Origin: CAIOZA01 sp964464375
Lineage (GTDB): Bacteria > Bacteroidota > Ignavibacteria > Kapaibacteriales > UBA2268
Assembly (NCBI GenBank): GCA_964464375.1
Contig: CAYXFU010000009.1
Span: forward strand, 1-64,000
Length of the DNA stretch: 64,000 bases
Direction of reading: 5' to 3'
Shown: positions 53,444 to 61,404 of the stretch, in pieces
Layout: each line of letters opens with the position of its first letter
Numbering within the stretch: position 1 is the first letter of the stretch
Translations under genes and position numbers: made by a program
The notes under the pieces: generated by a model
Seen by the model: only the letters and a program-made list of their open reading frames with translations
Database searches by the model: none
Told to the model about the DNA's origin: nothing

Positions 53444-56371
53444 ATGAAGAATAGTCACTTGCCAATTTTATTATTAATTGTTTTGTTTTCATTTAGTAAT
53501 GTCTTTTCACAAAATGATGCAAGACAGTTACCTTATTATCTCAAATTTGATAATGATAAGAGTGATCTCAAATATGGGAAGCATCATGCTTATATCAGAG
53601 GTGATGTTGTCCTCGATAACACAAAGTATCCATTACCTGATAATATGTTGTCCGAGAATGGGTTTAAACTTATCAATATCTCTGGAACACAAGGCTCACA
53701 AGATGAAACTTGGATTTCGTTAAATCCAAAAAATCCACTCAATATTGTTGGCTCATCTAACAACATAAGATATAATCATGCCGGAGTTGGCTATAAAATG
53801 GCAGCATATTATACTCTCGATGGCGGAAAAACTTGGGCTATTTCAACAACTCCATCCAACGTAAATGTTCATATATCAGCATCAGGAAATATGACTAATT
53901 TTGATCCCGGATTAGCATTTGATACCAAAGGTAATCTCTATTTTTGTTATGGTTTTGCTCAGGTGGGATCCAATAATGATGAAGGAGATAATGGAGTATT
54001 TGTAAATAAATCAACTGATGGCGGAAAAACTTGGGATATGCCTGTTCCGGTTGCTCTCGAAAATGCAGGTACAAAAGGTCAGGCTTTTCATGATAGATAT
54101 TCAATTGCAAGTGATGCGAATGCTTCTTCGCCATACAAAGATAGAATATATATAACTTGGCAGAGATTCATACAATCACCTGGAGTAATGTTCGCATACT
54201 CATCAGATTATAATGAGAACTGGACATCTCCATTGCCACTTCCGGGTAGTAGCAATGGTACCCAGGCACCAATGCCTGCTGTTGGTCCTAATGGTGAAGT
54301 TTACGTTGCATGGAGACAATCAGATTTGGAAAATTCTACCAATATGATGTTCCAGAGATCAACTGATGGAGGCAAGAACTGGTTAAGTAGTGCCAGAACT
54401 ATAACAAATGTTAAAAATTTAGGAACCATAAATTCTGTAAGTAATAGAAATGTTTTAGCTGATAAACAGAGCATAAGAGTAAGTTCTTGTCCTTATATCA
54501 TTGTTGATAATTCAGCTGGACCAAGAAGAGGTACTATCTATACAGTGTGTGCAGGGAAGGATGCCAATGGGAATTCACACACTTATTTATCAACATCAAC
54601 CAATAAAGGAGATAATTGGAGCCCGAAAGTACAGATTGATGATAATACTATTGGAACTGATGTGTTTTTCCCATCTGTTTCGGTTGACCCCGTAACAGGT
54701 ATGGTTTCCATATTTTACTATTCATCACAAAATGATGCAAAGAATCAGGGCATCGATGCTTATTTAGCAGTTTCTTTTGATGGACTAACATTCAAAAATT
54801 TCAGATTGACACCAACGACTTGGTACATAAGAAGTATGGGTGATATCAGCTATCAGGGTGAAGGCAATTTCTACTGGGGTGATTATTCCTCCATAACTTC
54901 TTATAATGGAAAAATATATCCATGTTTTTGGATGCCAAATGGTCCAACATCAGGATACAATACAGTTACAGCTTATACAGCTGATATCACTGATTTACCT
55001 ATGCCACCCCAGAATGTAAGTTATAAGAATGATTATATTTTGCCAACAAAAGTTGAATTAAATTGGATCGATCCAAGTACAAACAAGCTTGGTGGACCGT
55101 TAGGTGCTTTTAAAATAATTATTTACAAAGGAACTAATAAAATAGCTGAAGTTGATCCAGGAGTTAAGACCTATACAGATAATTCTGCTGCTGAGGGGCA
55201 GCAATTCACTTACAATCTCTCAACAAAAACATCAGATGGTAAAGAAAGTGAACTTGTTTCAATTTCAGGTATAGCAGGTGGTTCTGCAGTTTCCAAACCA
55301 CCAACTGAACTGACTGCAAAATTGGCTTCGACCGGAATTTCTGTTAGCTGGAAGAACCCAAATACTCATGACGATGGTACTGTCCTCAATGATTTCTCAA
55401 AGATTAATATCTATATGGATGGTGTTCTTTCTAAAGAGATTCCCATGACTATGAGTGATACTGGAAAAACCTTTTCTGAGCTTATTACATTGCCAACAGA
55501 AAAATTTTATAAAATCAATTTGGTTGCAGTAACTGACCGAAATGGTAAATTGGTTAACAGCAGTTCTAAAGATACCATTTATTGCTATGCAGGAGCACCG
55601 CTAACCACTTTAAATGAATCTTTCGATGATGTTGCTAAAATGATACCCACCTATTTATCTGGGGCTACTAGCTGGGGAATTACAAATAAAGCCGCTGAAT
55701 CCTTACCAAATTCTTTTACTGATTCACCATCCGGTAATTATCCAAATGGAAAAACAAATTTTGTGGTTTTTGCACCGGTTGTTCTTAAAAGTCCAAATTT
55801 GACTTTATCATTCTCACATATTGCATTAATTGAGTTGGGTGATTTTGGTATAATTAGTGTCTCAACTGACTTAAAGACATGGAACGATGTTATTGCTTTT
55901 GATAAAAATAGAACTACTGACTGGAAAGCTGATGTTGCAACTAGTTCATGGTTCCGTGAGCACAGAACATTAGCCTCATACGAAAATGATACTGTTTACA
56001 TTCGCTTTACAATGACTGCAGGTCCGATTAAGGCAAATGATGGCTGGTACATTGATAATCTGACTTTGGATAGCGATCCAAATTCTGTAGATGAATTGTC
56101 AAGAATTTATGATGGTCTGAACTTATTGGTTTCACCAAATCCTGCAAATGACATTACTAATCTTGATATGATGATTACACAATCTGGCAATCTTAGCATC
56201 GATTTGTTCGATATTCTTGGCAACCAAGTAAAGAATATTTTCAGCAATCCTGTGAATGCCGGAAAGATTAATTACAGTGCCGATCTTTCAAGCCTGGTAA
56301 GCGGAGTTTATCAGTTTAGAGTATCATTAAATGGAGTTTCAAAGACCTTCCCAATTGTAATAAATAAATAA
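53444..56371 (+). CDS. T9SS-exported BNR-repeat/FN3 protein
   Basis: The 975-aa protein is counted from the ATG at 53444 (a TTG start at 53408 would misplace the signal peptide). Order: signal peptide 1-22; a sialidase-like propeller with Asp-boxes (TLDGGKTWAIS, STDGGKTWDMP, STDGGKNWLSS, STNKGDNWSPK) to about residue 530; two FN3-like domains (PQNVSYKNDYILPTKVELNW, PPTELTAKLASTGISVSWKN); a MAM/jelly-roll-like part ending DDGWYIDNLTLDSDPN-type sequence; and a type A sorting tail (SPNPANDITNLDM, DILGNQVKN, SGVYQFRV). No catalytic sialidase set is evident; glycan or surface binding is likely. Confidence 0.82.
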   Translation: MKNSHLPILLLIVLFSFSNVFSQNDARQLPYYLKFDNDKSDLKYGKHHAYIRGDVVLDNTKYPLPDNMLSENGFKLINISGTQGSQDETWISLNPKNPLNIVGSSNNIRYNHAGVGYKMAAYYTLDGGKTWAISTTPSNVNVHISASGNMTNFDPGLAFDTKGNLYFCYGFAQVGSNNDEGDNGVFVNKSTDGGKTWDMPVPVALENAGTKGQAFHDRYSIASDANASSPYKDRIYITWQRFIQSPGVMFAYSSDYNENWTSPLPLPGSSNGTQAPMPAVGPNGEVYVAWRQSDLENSTNMMFQRSTDGGKNWLSSARTITNVKNLGTINSVSNRNVLADKQSIRVSSCPYIIVDNSAGPRRGTIYTVCAGKDANGNSHTYLSTSTNKGDNWSPKVQIDDNTIGTDVFFPSVSVDPVTGMVSIFYYSSQNDAKNQGIDAYLAVSFDGLTFKNFRLTPTTWYIRSMGDISYQGEGNFYWGDYSSITSYNGKIYPCFWMPNGPTSGYNTVTAYTADITDLPMPPQNVSYKNDYILPTKVELNWIDPSTNKLGGPLGAFKIIIYKGTNKIAEVDPGVKTYTDNSAAEGQQFTYNLSTKTSDGKESELVSISGIAGGSAVSKPPTELTAKLASTGISVSWKNPNTHDDGTVLNDFSKINIYMDGVLSKEIPMTMSDTGKTFSELITLPTEKFYKINLVAVTDRNGKLVNSSSKDTIYCYAGAPLTTLNESFDDVAKMIPTYLSGATSWGITNKAAESLPNSFTDSPSGNYPNGKTNFVVFAPVVLKSPNLTLSFSHIALIELGDFGIISVSTDLKTWNDVIAFDKNRTTDWKADVATSSWFREHRTLASYENDTVYIRFTMTAGPIKANDGWYIDNLTLDSDPNSVDELSRIYDGLNLLVSPNPANDITNLDMMITQSGNLSIDLFDILGNQVKNIFSNPVNAGKINYSADLSSLVSGVYQFRVSLNGVSKTFPIVINK

Positions 56372-56393
56372 TTAATATTAATATATGTTGTTT

Positions 56394-56423
56394 AAAAAAA
56401 GCGGTTAAAACCCGCTTTTTTTT
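56394..56423 (+). terminator. Intrinsic terminator after the T9SS cargo gene
   Basis: An A-rich stem AAAAAAAGCGG pairs with CCGCTTTTTTT around a 7-base loop and continues into a T-run. It follows the stop codon by about 20 bases. Confidence 0.85.
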
Positions 56424-56460
56424 GTTTTTGCAACATTTCAATTACAGAAATAGATAATAA

Positions 56461-56492
56461 TTTGGCATCTTGAATATTTAGTATTAGTTTTG
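56461..56492 (+). promoter_or_regulatory. Bacteroidota-type promoter for the barrel gene at 56534
   Basis: TTTG at 56461-56464 and TAGTTTTG at 56485-56492 are 20 bases apart, an exact match to TTTG-N20-TAnnTTTG. The -7 box is 41 bases before the GTG start. Confidence 0.7.
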
Positions 56493-56533
56493 TATAAATT
56501 AAATATTAGTTAATACTAAAAAAGGAAAGCATT

Positions 56534-57253
56534 GTGAATTTTATCAAAATTTTATCACTGATCTTGCTAGCTGGGTTTTTAAACTTTGGGAATACATTTG
56601 CCGATCAAAGGTCTTATGTTTGGACTTATGAATATCTGACCTTAGAAAAAGGCTCCTGGGAACTGGAATATTATAATACAATTTCTACTACACAATTGAA
56701 TAACTTTAGAGGGAATACCACAACTCAACATCAGATTGAACTTGAAATTGGAATGAACGAATCCTATGATTTTGCCATTTATCAGATATTTTCTCAAAAA
56801 TCTGAAGGTGGCCTACATTATGATGGATTTAAATTTAGAGGCAGATATAAATTATCCTCGAAAGGAAAATTATTTTTCAATCCACTTATTTATTTAGAAT
56901 ATCAGGGAGTACCCGATTTTCAGAATCATGGTCTTGAATTTAAGCTAATTCTTACTAAAGATTTTGAAAATATAAATCTTTCACTCAATCCTTACGTTGA
57001 ATTCGAAAAAGAAGGAGCCGGAAAATGGGAATTTAAACCTCAATATGCTTTAGGATTAAGTTATAAATTTAGCGAGAATTTTACACTTGGGATTGAATCA
57101 AAAGGAAGTGAGAAAGGAATTTATCTTGGTCCTACATTTGCTCATGGAAATAGGGATCTATGGATAGCACTAAGCCCAACTTTCAGCATTGGTAAGGTCA
57201 AATCTGGACAACCGGAATTCTATCTAAGGCTTCTTTTAGGTTTCGGAACTTAA
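56534..57253 (+). CDS. Small outer-membrane beta-barrel protein
   Basis: The 239-aa product starts at GTG behind a GGAAAG-type ribosome site. A signal peptide spans residues 1-23 (NTFADQ), then a barrel of repeated amphipathic strands (YEYLTLEKGSWELEYYNTIS, FNPLIYLEYQGVP, FTLGIESKGSEKGIYLGPTF), ending FYLRLLLGFGT. It resembles small transporter-like barrels; no named family is recognised. It has its own promoter and stands alone. Confidence 0.65.
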   Translation: MNFIKILSLILLAGFLNFGNTFADQRSYVWTYEYLTLEKGSWELEYYNTISTTQLNNFRGNTTTQHQIELEIGMNESYDFAIYQIFSQKSEGGLHYDGFKFRGRYKLSSKGKLFFNPLIYLEYQGVPDFQNHGLEFKLILTKDFENINLSLNPYVEFEKEGAGKWEFKPQYALGLSYKFSENFTLGIESKGSEKGIYLGPTFAHGNRDLWIALSPTFSIGKVKSGQPEFYLRLLLGFGT

Positions 57254-57261
57254 TAATCTTA

Positions 57262-57292
57262 GAAGATGCTTTATGAATAGTAAAGCATCTTC
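57262..57292. other. Hairpin between convergent genes
   Basis: A perfect 12-bp stem (GAAGATGCTTTA / TAAAGCATCTTC) has a 7-base loop, 9 bases after the barrel gene and before the end of the STAS gene. There is no T-run on either side, so it may be a weak bidirectional terminator or an RNA stabiliser. Confidence 0.45.
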
Positions 57293-57319
57293 ATGATAAA
57301 TAAATCTATTTAAGAATAA

Positions 57320-57658
57320 TTATAATGCGGCTACTGCTTCATCAAGATTTGAATATAATGGAAATATTAATGTCAGTTTTGTTATAGAAAAAATATTTGC
57401 AATATAATCACTTGCACTGCAAATTAACATTTTGCCGCTTCCTTTTTCTACAAGTGCATTAGCCGAAAGGAAAGCTCCCAAAGAAGTAGAATTCAAATAA
57501 TTCACACCTTTAAGATCTACAATGATATTCATTTTTTCTTCAGAACCTATTTCCTTGAATTTTTCTCGAAGTTCATCTACTTCCTCTACACCAACAAAAT
57601 CCCCTGATAGTTCAATTACCTTGTAACTGTTGTAATTATATACTTCAATTTTTGTCAT
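57320..57658 (-). CDS. STAS-domain protein, anti-sigma-factor antagonist type
   Basis: The 112-aa single-domain SpoIIAA-like protein has the core VIELSGDFVGVEEVDELREK, then IIVDLKGVNYLNSTSLGAFL, where Ser57 takes the place of the phosphorylated Ser of SpoIIAA (DSSG is NSTS here). Such proteins release a partner from a serine-kinase anti-sigma factor when unphosphorylated. No kinase or sigma factor is adjacent. The usual Asp before the Ser is Asn, so switching may differ. Confidence 0.88.
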   Translation of the reverse strand: MTKIEVYNYNSYKVIELSGDFVGVEEVDELREKFKEIGSEEKMNIIVDLKGVNYLNSTSLGAFLSANALVEKGSGKMLICSASDYIANIFSITKLTLIFPLYSNLDEAVAAL

Positions 57659-57743
57659 ATTACACCTAATGTATTAATAATTTTTGTGTTATCATCGAAT
57701 TAAGTATCTAAAATTAAGAAATTTTAAATTAATATCAATATCA

Positions 57744-58964
57744 TTATTTCAATTTTTGATTAATAATTCCACAATATGAATCGTAAATAATTTTGACATT
57801 TGTTTCCCATGAATATTTTGATTTTATGCAGTCCCTTGCCTTCTCACCCAATTCTTTACGTGTGTCCTCATTATCGAGTAGCATTTCGATGACATTTGAA
57901 TAATTTTCCGGATTGTCACATCGGAATAAACCTTCATTCTCTCCGGCTTCAATTCCCTCTGCAGCAACCGTCGTAGCTATCACCGGTAACTTCATCGACA
58001 TTGCCTCTAGAATTTTGATTCTTATTCCTCCACCTACAAATAATGGTGAAATGTAAAGCGATGCCTGACTTAGATATGGTTTAACGTCATCAACATAACC
58101 TACAAGATTTACTCCCAAATCTGAGTAACCATTTAAGCTTGCTGGTGCTTCTTTACCGATAAGTTGCAATGAAATATCCGGTATCTTTGATCTAAGTTTT
58201 GTAATCACATTTTCAATAAACCACACTACTCCATCAACGTTATGTCTCCAATGATATGTAGTCGCCAAAACTAATTGATTTGGTATTTTAGACACAGAAC
58301 CAACAGGAGTCCATTCCTCAATATTAACTCCCGCAGTTGATGTTATTATATGTGCATTTGGTGCCAGTTCAGATGCTTTCAATCTATCCGGCTCAGTGAT
58401 TGAGAACGTAACATCAAATTGAGGATAAACGGATTGCTCATCCAATTTAATTTTATTTGCTTGAGATTGGATATATTTTCTTTTTAAAGAATGGCTGGGT
58501 AGAACATCTGCATACCTCTGCCAAATGAGATGTTCAATGTTATGTAATCTAAGTCCTGCCGGGATATTAAATTTATTTTTTAGATGTAGTGCAATCGGAG
58601 CCATACAAGAGTGATCTGCATGTATAATGTCAAATTCATTAGATTTGACTACAGCTTCAAGATAAGCTATAATTTCTCTGTTGTAATGTTTAGAAAAATA
58701 TAATGATTGCTTTCTGAATAATGACTTTAATATTCTGAAAGCTGTATTCTGTGTTGAGTGTTCATAAATAAGTGGTTCAGCAAATTCATCAATCAGGCTC
58801 AAGTCAGGATCACAGAATGAATAATCATTAAAACAAAAAAATATAACTTCTACTCCCAAATGTTTGAATTGCTTCGTAATATTTGCTATTCCAATCTTTC
58901 CACCGTCATCTGGTGGAAAAGTAAATCTAGGAGCAAGCTGAAGTATCTTTATTGTTTTTTCCAC
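57744..58964 (-). CDS. Glycosyltransferase family 4 (GT-B)
   Basis: The 406-aa GT-B glycosyltransferase starts at GTG. The N-terminal part reads ILQLAPRFTFPPDDGGKIGI (acceptor loop). The donor half has YISPLFVGGGIRIKILEAMSMKLPVIATTVAAEGI, the E-x7-E-like family signature. It overlaps the GT2 gene by 16 bases on the same strand, so the two act in one pathway, probably surface glycan assembly. The sugar donor cannot be told. Confidence 0.88.
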   Translation of the reverse strand: MEKTIKILQLAPRFTFPPDDGGKIGIANITKQFKHLGVEVIFFCFNDYSFCDPDLSLIDEFAEPLIYEHSTQNTAFRILKSLFRKQSLYFSKHYNREIIAYLEAVVKSNEFDIIHADHSCMAPIALHLKNKFNIPAGLRLHNIEHLIWQRYADVLPSHSLKRKYIQSQANKIKLDEQSVYPQFDVTFSITEPDRLKASELAPNAHIITSTAGVNIEEWTPVGSVSKIPNQLVLATTYHWRHNVDGVVWFIENVITKLRSKIPDISLQLIGKEAPASLNGYSDLGVNLVGYVDDVKPYLSQASLYISPLFVGGGIRIKILEAMSMKLPVIATTVAAEGIEAGENEGLFRCDNPENYSNVIEMLLDNEDTRKELGEKARDCIKSKYSWETNVKIIYDSYCGIINQKLK

Positions 58965-59893
58965 ATTCTTCTGATCTTTGAAGTAACAACTTGCTTGAAA
59001 TATCTGAACTGAGTATTTGCTAGCGAAACTCCAAGTGTGATATCATAGAGCTTATCGTCAGGTACTACTCGGCGTTCGTTTCTATAAGCAAAAAATATTA
59101 CAGTTGTCATAGAGAAGAAACACTCAATTATCGAAAGAATTGGATATTTCTTAATTATTCCCATAAGTAACTGATAGAAGAATTGTTGTATTGTACGAGG
59201 AATAGCTATTCTTGCAGGAAAATAGCGCCAATTATAACGCATAAACTGTCTGGAAGTCCATATCCATCTATTCGGATCATCTCTGTCGAAAGGTGAAGCA
59301 TAATGTAATGTATGAATATTGGGGAAATACCGAACATTAAAACCGGCAACTATTGCTCTGGTACAAAAGTCAAGCTCTTCAAATCCAAATTCCCAGAATC
59401 CGCCGATCTTATCAAAAACTCGTCTTCTTATCGCGGCTCCAGTTCCAGGGAAAAAGTTTGCCTTATATCCATCATGAGGTACATTTTGCTTATCACAGGC
59501 TAGTGGATACCAATCCCAAGGTTCGAAACCTTTTCGTACTTCTATGTCTTCTGTGGATATAATATCAATATCTGGGTGGGTGTTGAATATATCAACAGCC
59601 ATCTGAAAAGCATTCTCACTTTCAGGGTGAGAATCGCTGTCTGTTCTCCATATTACATCGCCAGTGGACATCTCAACGCCAATATTGATAGTTCGAATGT
59701 CAAAATTTTCGGGCAACCAAAGATAAGTTACTGTAGGGAATTCCAATGGTATCATCTCTCTTGTACCATCGGTTGAAGCATTATCTACAACGATAATTTC
59801 TTTGTTTTCATAATTTTGTTTTAGATAACCCTGGATTGAGGTTCTTACATCATCTTTTCGGTTTCGTGTTACGATTACAACGCTGATTCTCAT
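58949..59893 (-). CDS. Glycosyltransferase family 2 (GT-A)
   Basis: The 314-aa GT-A enzyme opens with ISVVIVTRNRKDDVRTSIQG and VVDNASTDGTREM (nucleotide-sugar binding). The metal site is WRTDSDSHPE, and FGFEELDFCTRAIVAGF is the ED-type acceptor motif. A hydrophobic stretch near the C-terminus (YPILSIIECFFSMTTVIFFAY) suggests membrane association. It is rhamnosyl/galactofuranosyl-transferase-like in general shape, but the donor is not assignable. It is co-transcribed with the GT4 gene. Confidence 0.88.
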   Translation of the reverse strand: MRISVVIVTRNRKDDVRTSIQGYLKQNYENKEIIVVDNASTDGTREMIPLEFPTVTYLWLPENFDIRTINIGVEMSTGDVIWRTDSDSHPESENAFQMAVDIFNTHPDIDIISTEDIEVRKGFEPWDWYPLACDKQNVPHDGYKANFFPGTGAAIRRRVFDKIGGFWEFGFEELDFCTRAIVAGFNVRYFPNIHTLHYASPFDRDDPNRWIWTSRQFMRYNWRYFPARIAIPRTIQQFFYQLLMGIIKKYPILSIIECFFSMTTVIFFAYRNERRVVPDDKLYDITLGVSLANTQFRYFKQVVTSKIRRMWKKQ

Positions 59894-59999
59894 TTAATGA
59901 CTTGATAAATTATAAAACATCAAAATTAAACAAAAAAATCTAATTCATTTCAGGAAAAATGATAATTTATAGGCTTTTTCGAATATTAATCATTGATGA

Positions 60000-60650
60000 T
60001 TAGGATTTATCCTTTACACATAATATTTGAAATGCATATTCTGGTTTGTTTCGAACGAAAAATCGGGATAAATCGGAAATCATAGTCCAGAAAAACTTTG
60101 GTCTGTATTTTATACCGGCATATTCGCCTCTTAGTGGTTTCCATCCTCCAATACCGATGACATGATATCCCATTTTCTGCATCTCCTCAACTGTCCAACC
60201 CGAAAGATGAAGTTGCCATGGATTATTATCATACACACCTTGTTCAAGAAATCCATTTGGAGTAAAAATAATTATTCTTTTTGATGCAATTTTTTCCATT
60301 TTATCTATCAGCTTGTATCCATCTTCTTTGGCCAGATGTTCGATAAGATCAGATGCTAAAACACAATCAATTGATTTTTCGTCAAAATTTTTATCAATAT
60401 CCAGCACATCAATTTGATGATATTCGGAGTGTATATTTGATTCCCTGCTTTTTTCAATACTGGGAAGAAATGCATCTACTCCTATTGTATGAAACTTATG
60501 TGAGAATGGTGCAATGGGAGAATTACTTCCGCAACCAACGTCTAATAATGTTTTAGAGCCATTTATTGCATTTTCTAATTCAATACTATAATTTGGTAAG
60601 AATTTATTTGTTATTTTCTTGTACAGTTTACTTAGGTTTTTTTTTAGCAT
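60000..60650 (-). CDS. Class I SAM-dependent methyltransferase
   Basis: The 216-aa product is counted from the ATG at 60650; a TTG at 60692 would add 14 residues and overlap the previous gene by 11 bases. The SAM-binding motif is TLLDVGCGSNSPIAPF (Asp37 onward), followed by GVDAFLPSIEKS and CVLASDLIEHLAKEDGY (the motif II acidic residue and Leu-Ile-Glu-His). It resembles sugar or lipid methyltransferases in glycan clusters, and it sits next to GT2/GT4, which favours glycan modification. The substrate is unknown. Confidence 0.85.
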   Translation of the reverse strand: MLKKNLSKLYKKITNKFLPNYSIELENAINGSKTLLDVGCGSNSPIAPFSHKFHTIGVDAFLPSIEKSRESNIHSEYHQIDVLDIDKNFDEKSIDCVLASDLIEHLAKEDGYKLIDKMEKIASKRIIIFTPNGFLEQGVYDNNPWQLHLSGWTVEEMQKMGYHVIGIGGWKPLRGEYAGIKYRPKFFWTMISDLSRFFVRNKPEYAFQILCVKDKS

Positions 60651-60681
60651 AGAATTCAATAATTTTTCACGAATAATATTA

Positions 60682-61314
60682 TTAAAAGCCAATTGAAAGC
60701 ATGAAATAAGATTTTGTAAGTTCTCCGGATTCCTTGCCTATTAAGTTAGCAAGTGAGTATTTGAATTCTAACATAGGACTAACAATTCCTAAATTAATTT
60801 CGGTACCTATGCCTCCAACAAAACCAATTCTGCTCGAACTTTGGCTCAGATCGGTTTCGGGTACTGGAATTCCTAGAAATTTTCCACTAGCTGTGAAGTA
60901 GTTGTAATTCAGTTCTCCGATTAGGTATACTTTGATGGTTTTATCTACAATATAGTACTGAACGCCAGCTCCAATCGGAATGATATCCTGTACAGCTGAT
61001 ATTGGTACCTTTGGATCCTGTGGCGAAGTTATGGCATCCAGTTGAGCATCAGGGAATCTATTCCATCCCAAACTTGCAACAAAAAGTAATCCTTCATCCA
61101 ATGGTAGTTTGAATCTTGCCCCTAAATGCCATCCCAGATTGATACCTTTATTAACAAAATCTTTGAAAGTTCCATCCTTCTGATAAACATAAGCCATTTG
61201 GTTGTTTGGTGTAGAGAGACCACCATATATAGTCAAGTTCAAAAATGAATATGAGTTCTGCGAAGTTAAAATAAATGATACTACAAGTATTATGATCAGG
61301 ATTAATTTTTTCAT
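60682..61314 (-). CDS. Outer-membrane beta-barrel protein
   Basis: The 210-aa protein starts at the ATG at 61314; a longer TTG frame would put ten residues before the signal peptide. The signal is MKKLILIIILVVSFILTS, and the mature part is an OmpA/OprF-like small barrel: LGWHLGARFKLPLDEGLLFVASLGW, IGAGVQYYIVDKTIKVYLIGELNYNYF, IGFVGGIGTEINLGIVSP, ending SYFMLSIGF. The terminal Phe is the Bam recognition mark. No specific function is assigned. Confidence 0.7.
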   Translation of the reverse strand: MKKLILIIILVVSFILTSQNSYSFLNLTIYGGLSTPNNQMAYVYQKDGTFKDFVNKGINLGWHLGARFKLPLDEGLLFVASLGWNRFPDAQLDAITSPQDPKVPISAVQDIIPIGAGVQYYIVDKTIKVYLIGELNYNYFTASGKFLGIPVPETDLSQSSSRIGFVGGIGTEINLGIVSPMLEFKYSLANLIGKESGELTKSYFMLSIGF

Positions 61315-61372
61315 AATCAATTCTATAGTTAATATGTAAAACAAGTAAGACGCAAATCTTTACAAAAAGTTT

Positions 61373-61397
61373 AAAAAAGACCGGATAACCGGTCTTT
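61373..61397 (-). terminator. Intrinsic terminator after the S9 peptidase gene
   Basis: On the minus strand AAAGACCGG pairs with CCGGTCTTT around a 4-base loop and continues into a T-run, 8 bases after the stop codon. Confidence 0.88.
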
Positions 61398-61404
61398 ATG
61401 AAAT

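Noticed and set aside
57262..57292. Strong intrinsic terminator
   Set aside because: The stem is perfect, but no T-run follows on either strand; it is kept only as a hairpin of unclear role.
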